A stretch of 64,000 nt of DNA from Glaciecola sp048820975 (GTDB lineage Bacteria > Pseudomonadota > Gammaproteobacteria > Enterobacterales > Alteromonadaceae): NCBI RefSeq assembly GCF_048820975.1, contig NZ_JBMEUF010000001.1, positions 806,001 to 870,000 of the forward strand, in the 5' to 3' direction. The translations under genes and the position numbers were made by a program. The notes beneath the pieces are model-generated. The model was not told where the DNA came from. It ran no database searches and was given only the letters and a program-made list of their open reading frames with translations. Positions 63,712 through 64,000 of the stretch are shown piece by piece; the stretch's first letter is position 1, and each line of letters opens with the position of its first letter.

Positions 63712-64000
63712 ATGAATCTTCATAGAATCGATTTAAACCTTTTTGCCGTTTTTGACGCTATTTACACAGCTGGCAGCCTAACAAAAGCGGCTGATGTATT
63801 GTGTATTACGCAACCAGCGGTAAGTAACTCATTAGCAAGATTACGAGAAATGCTTAATGACCCTTTGTTTGTGCGAACAGGCCACTCAATGACACCTACC
63901 CCTGTTGCACAGAATATTATTGTTCCGGCTAGAGAAGCCTTAGGCTTGCTAAGAAAGAGTGTTCAGCAAAGCCATATATTCGAACCTGAAACTTCAACAA
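63712..64000 (+). CDS. LysR-family regulator, 3' truncated by window end
   Basis: The ATG at 63712 has AAGGA nine bases upstream. The visible 96 residues begin MNLHRIDLNLFAVFDAIY and contain the helix-turn-helix SLTKAADVLCITQPAVSNSL followed by LNDPLFVRTGHSMTPTP. The pattern is closest to NodD/LeuO-type LysR proteins. The frame runs off the window. It is divergent from the MaoC-type gene, the usual arrangement for a LysR regulator and its target. Confidence 0.88.
   Translation, partial: MNLHRIDLNLFAVFDAIYTAGSLTKAADVLCITQPAVSNSLARLREMLNDPLFVRTGHSMTPTPVAQNIIVPAREALGLLRKSVQQSHIFEPETST

Overview
The window looks like chromosomal DNA from a marine gammaproteobacterium of the Alteromonadales type. 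It is AT-rich and gene-dense. The tmRNA tag reads ANDENYALAA, exactly as in Escherichia coli. Gene orders typical of gammaproteobacteria are kept: gcvA-ygdD-rlmM, ppsA divergent from ppsR, ratA-rnfH divergent from smpB, and rimP-nusA-infB-rbfA-truB-rpsO. The assignment to Alteromonadales is an inference from protein flavour and gene content, not from a database search.

Layout. 1-8.4 kb: a truncated M15 peptidase, a DUF2897-type membrane peptide, a YbjQ protein, a HIT protein, astE, a GGDEF/EAL protein, then glgP and pgm (glycogen to glucose-1-P to glucose-6-P). 8.8-12.8 kb: a MoxR / DUF58 / transglutaminase operon. 12.9-26.3 kb: housekeeping genes (second-type EF-G, rlmM, DUF423, gcvA, a YdiJ-type D-2-hydroxyacid dehydrogenase, ppsA/ppsR, rnfH, ratA, smpB). 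26.3-29.4 kb: a TonB receptor with a DUF2946-like partner, then ssrA (tmRNA).

29.35-34.82 kb: a 5.4-kb element integrated in the 3' end of ssrA and bounded by a 24-nt direct repeat. It has a P4-type integrase, an AlpA-like regulator, an HTH protein, a lambda-O-like replication protein whose gene contains five iteron-like repeats, and two cargo genes (an orphan protein and a lipoprotein). It has no structural or packaging genes, so it looks like a minimal phage satellite. A paralogue of the orphan cargo gene lies just outside attR.

35.5-45.9 kb: DUF3703, a membrane GGDEF/EAL protein, a coiled-coil membrane protein, and the rpsO-truB-rbfA-infB-nusA-rimP block, whose leader carries several hairpins. 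46.4-51.2 kb: a curli system (csgD-like regulator; csgB, a very large acidic csgA, csgE, csgF, csgG). 51.7-54.2 kb: a secreted subtilase with a P-domain and a PKD domain.

54.3-59.6 kb: a microcin/bacteriocin-type cluster comprising an HlyD adaptor, an 86-aa precursor with a double-glycine leader, a 57-aa candidate immunity protein and a C39-peptidase ABC exporter. It is flanked on both sides by copies of a terminator plus the 3' end of the initiator tRNA gene (tRNA-fMet at 59590-59666), which suggests an integrated or recombined block. 59.8-64 kb: phhB, a large TonB receptor, a MaoC-type hydratase, and the start of a divergent LysR regulator cut off by the window edge.

The two places that most deserve attention are the minimal ssrA island with an origin inside its replication gene, and the microcin-like cluster between the tRNA-fMet repeats.
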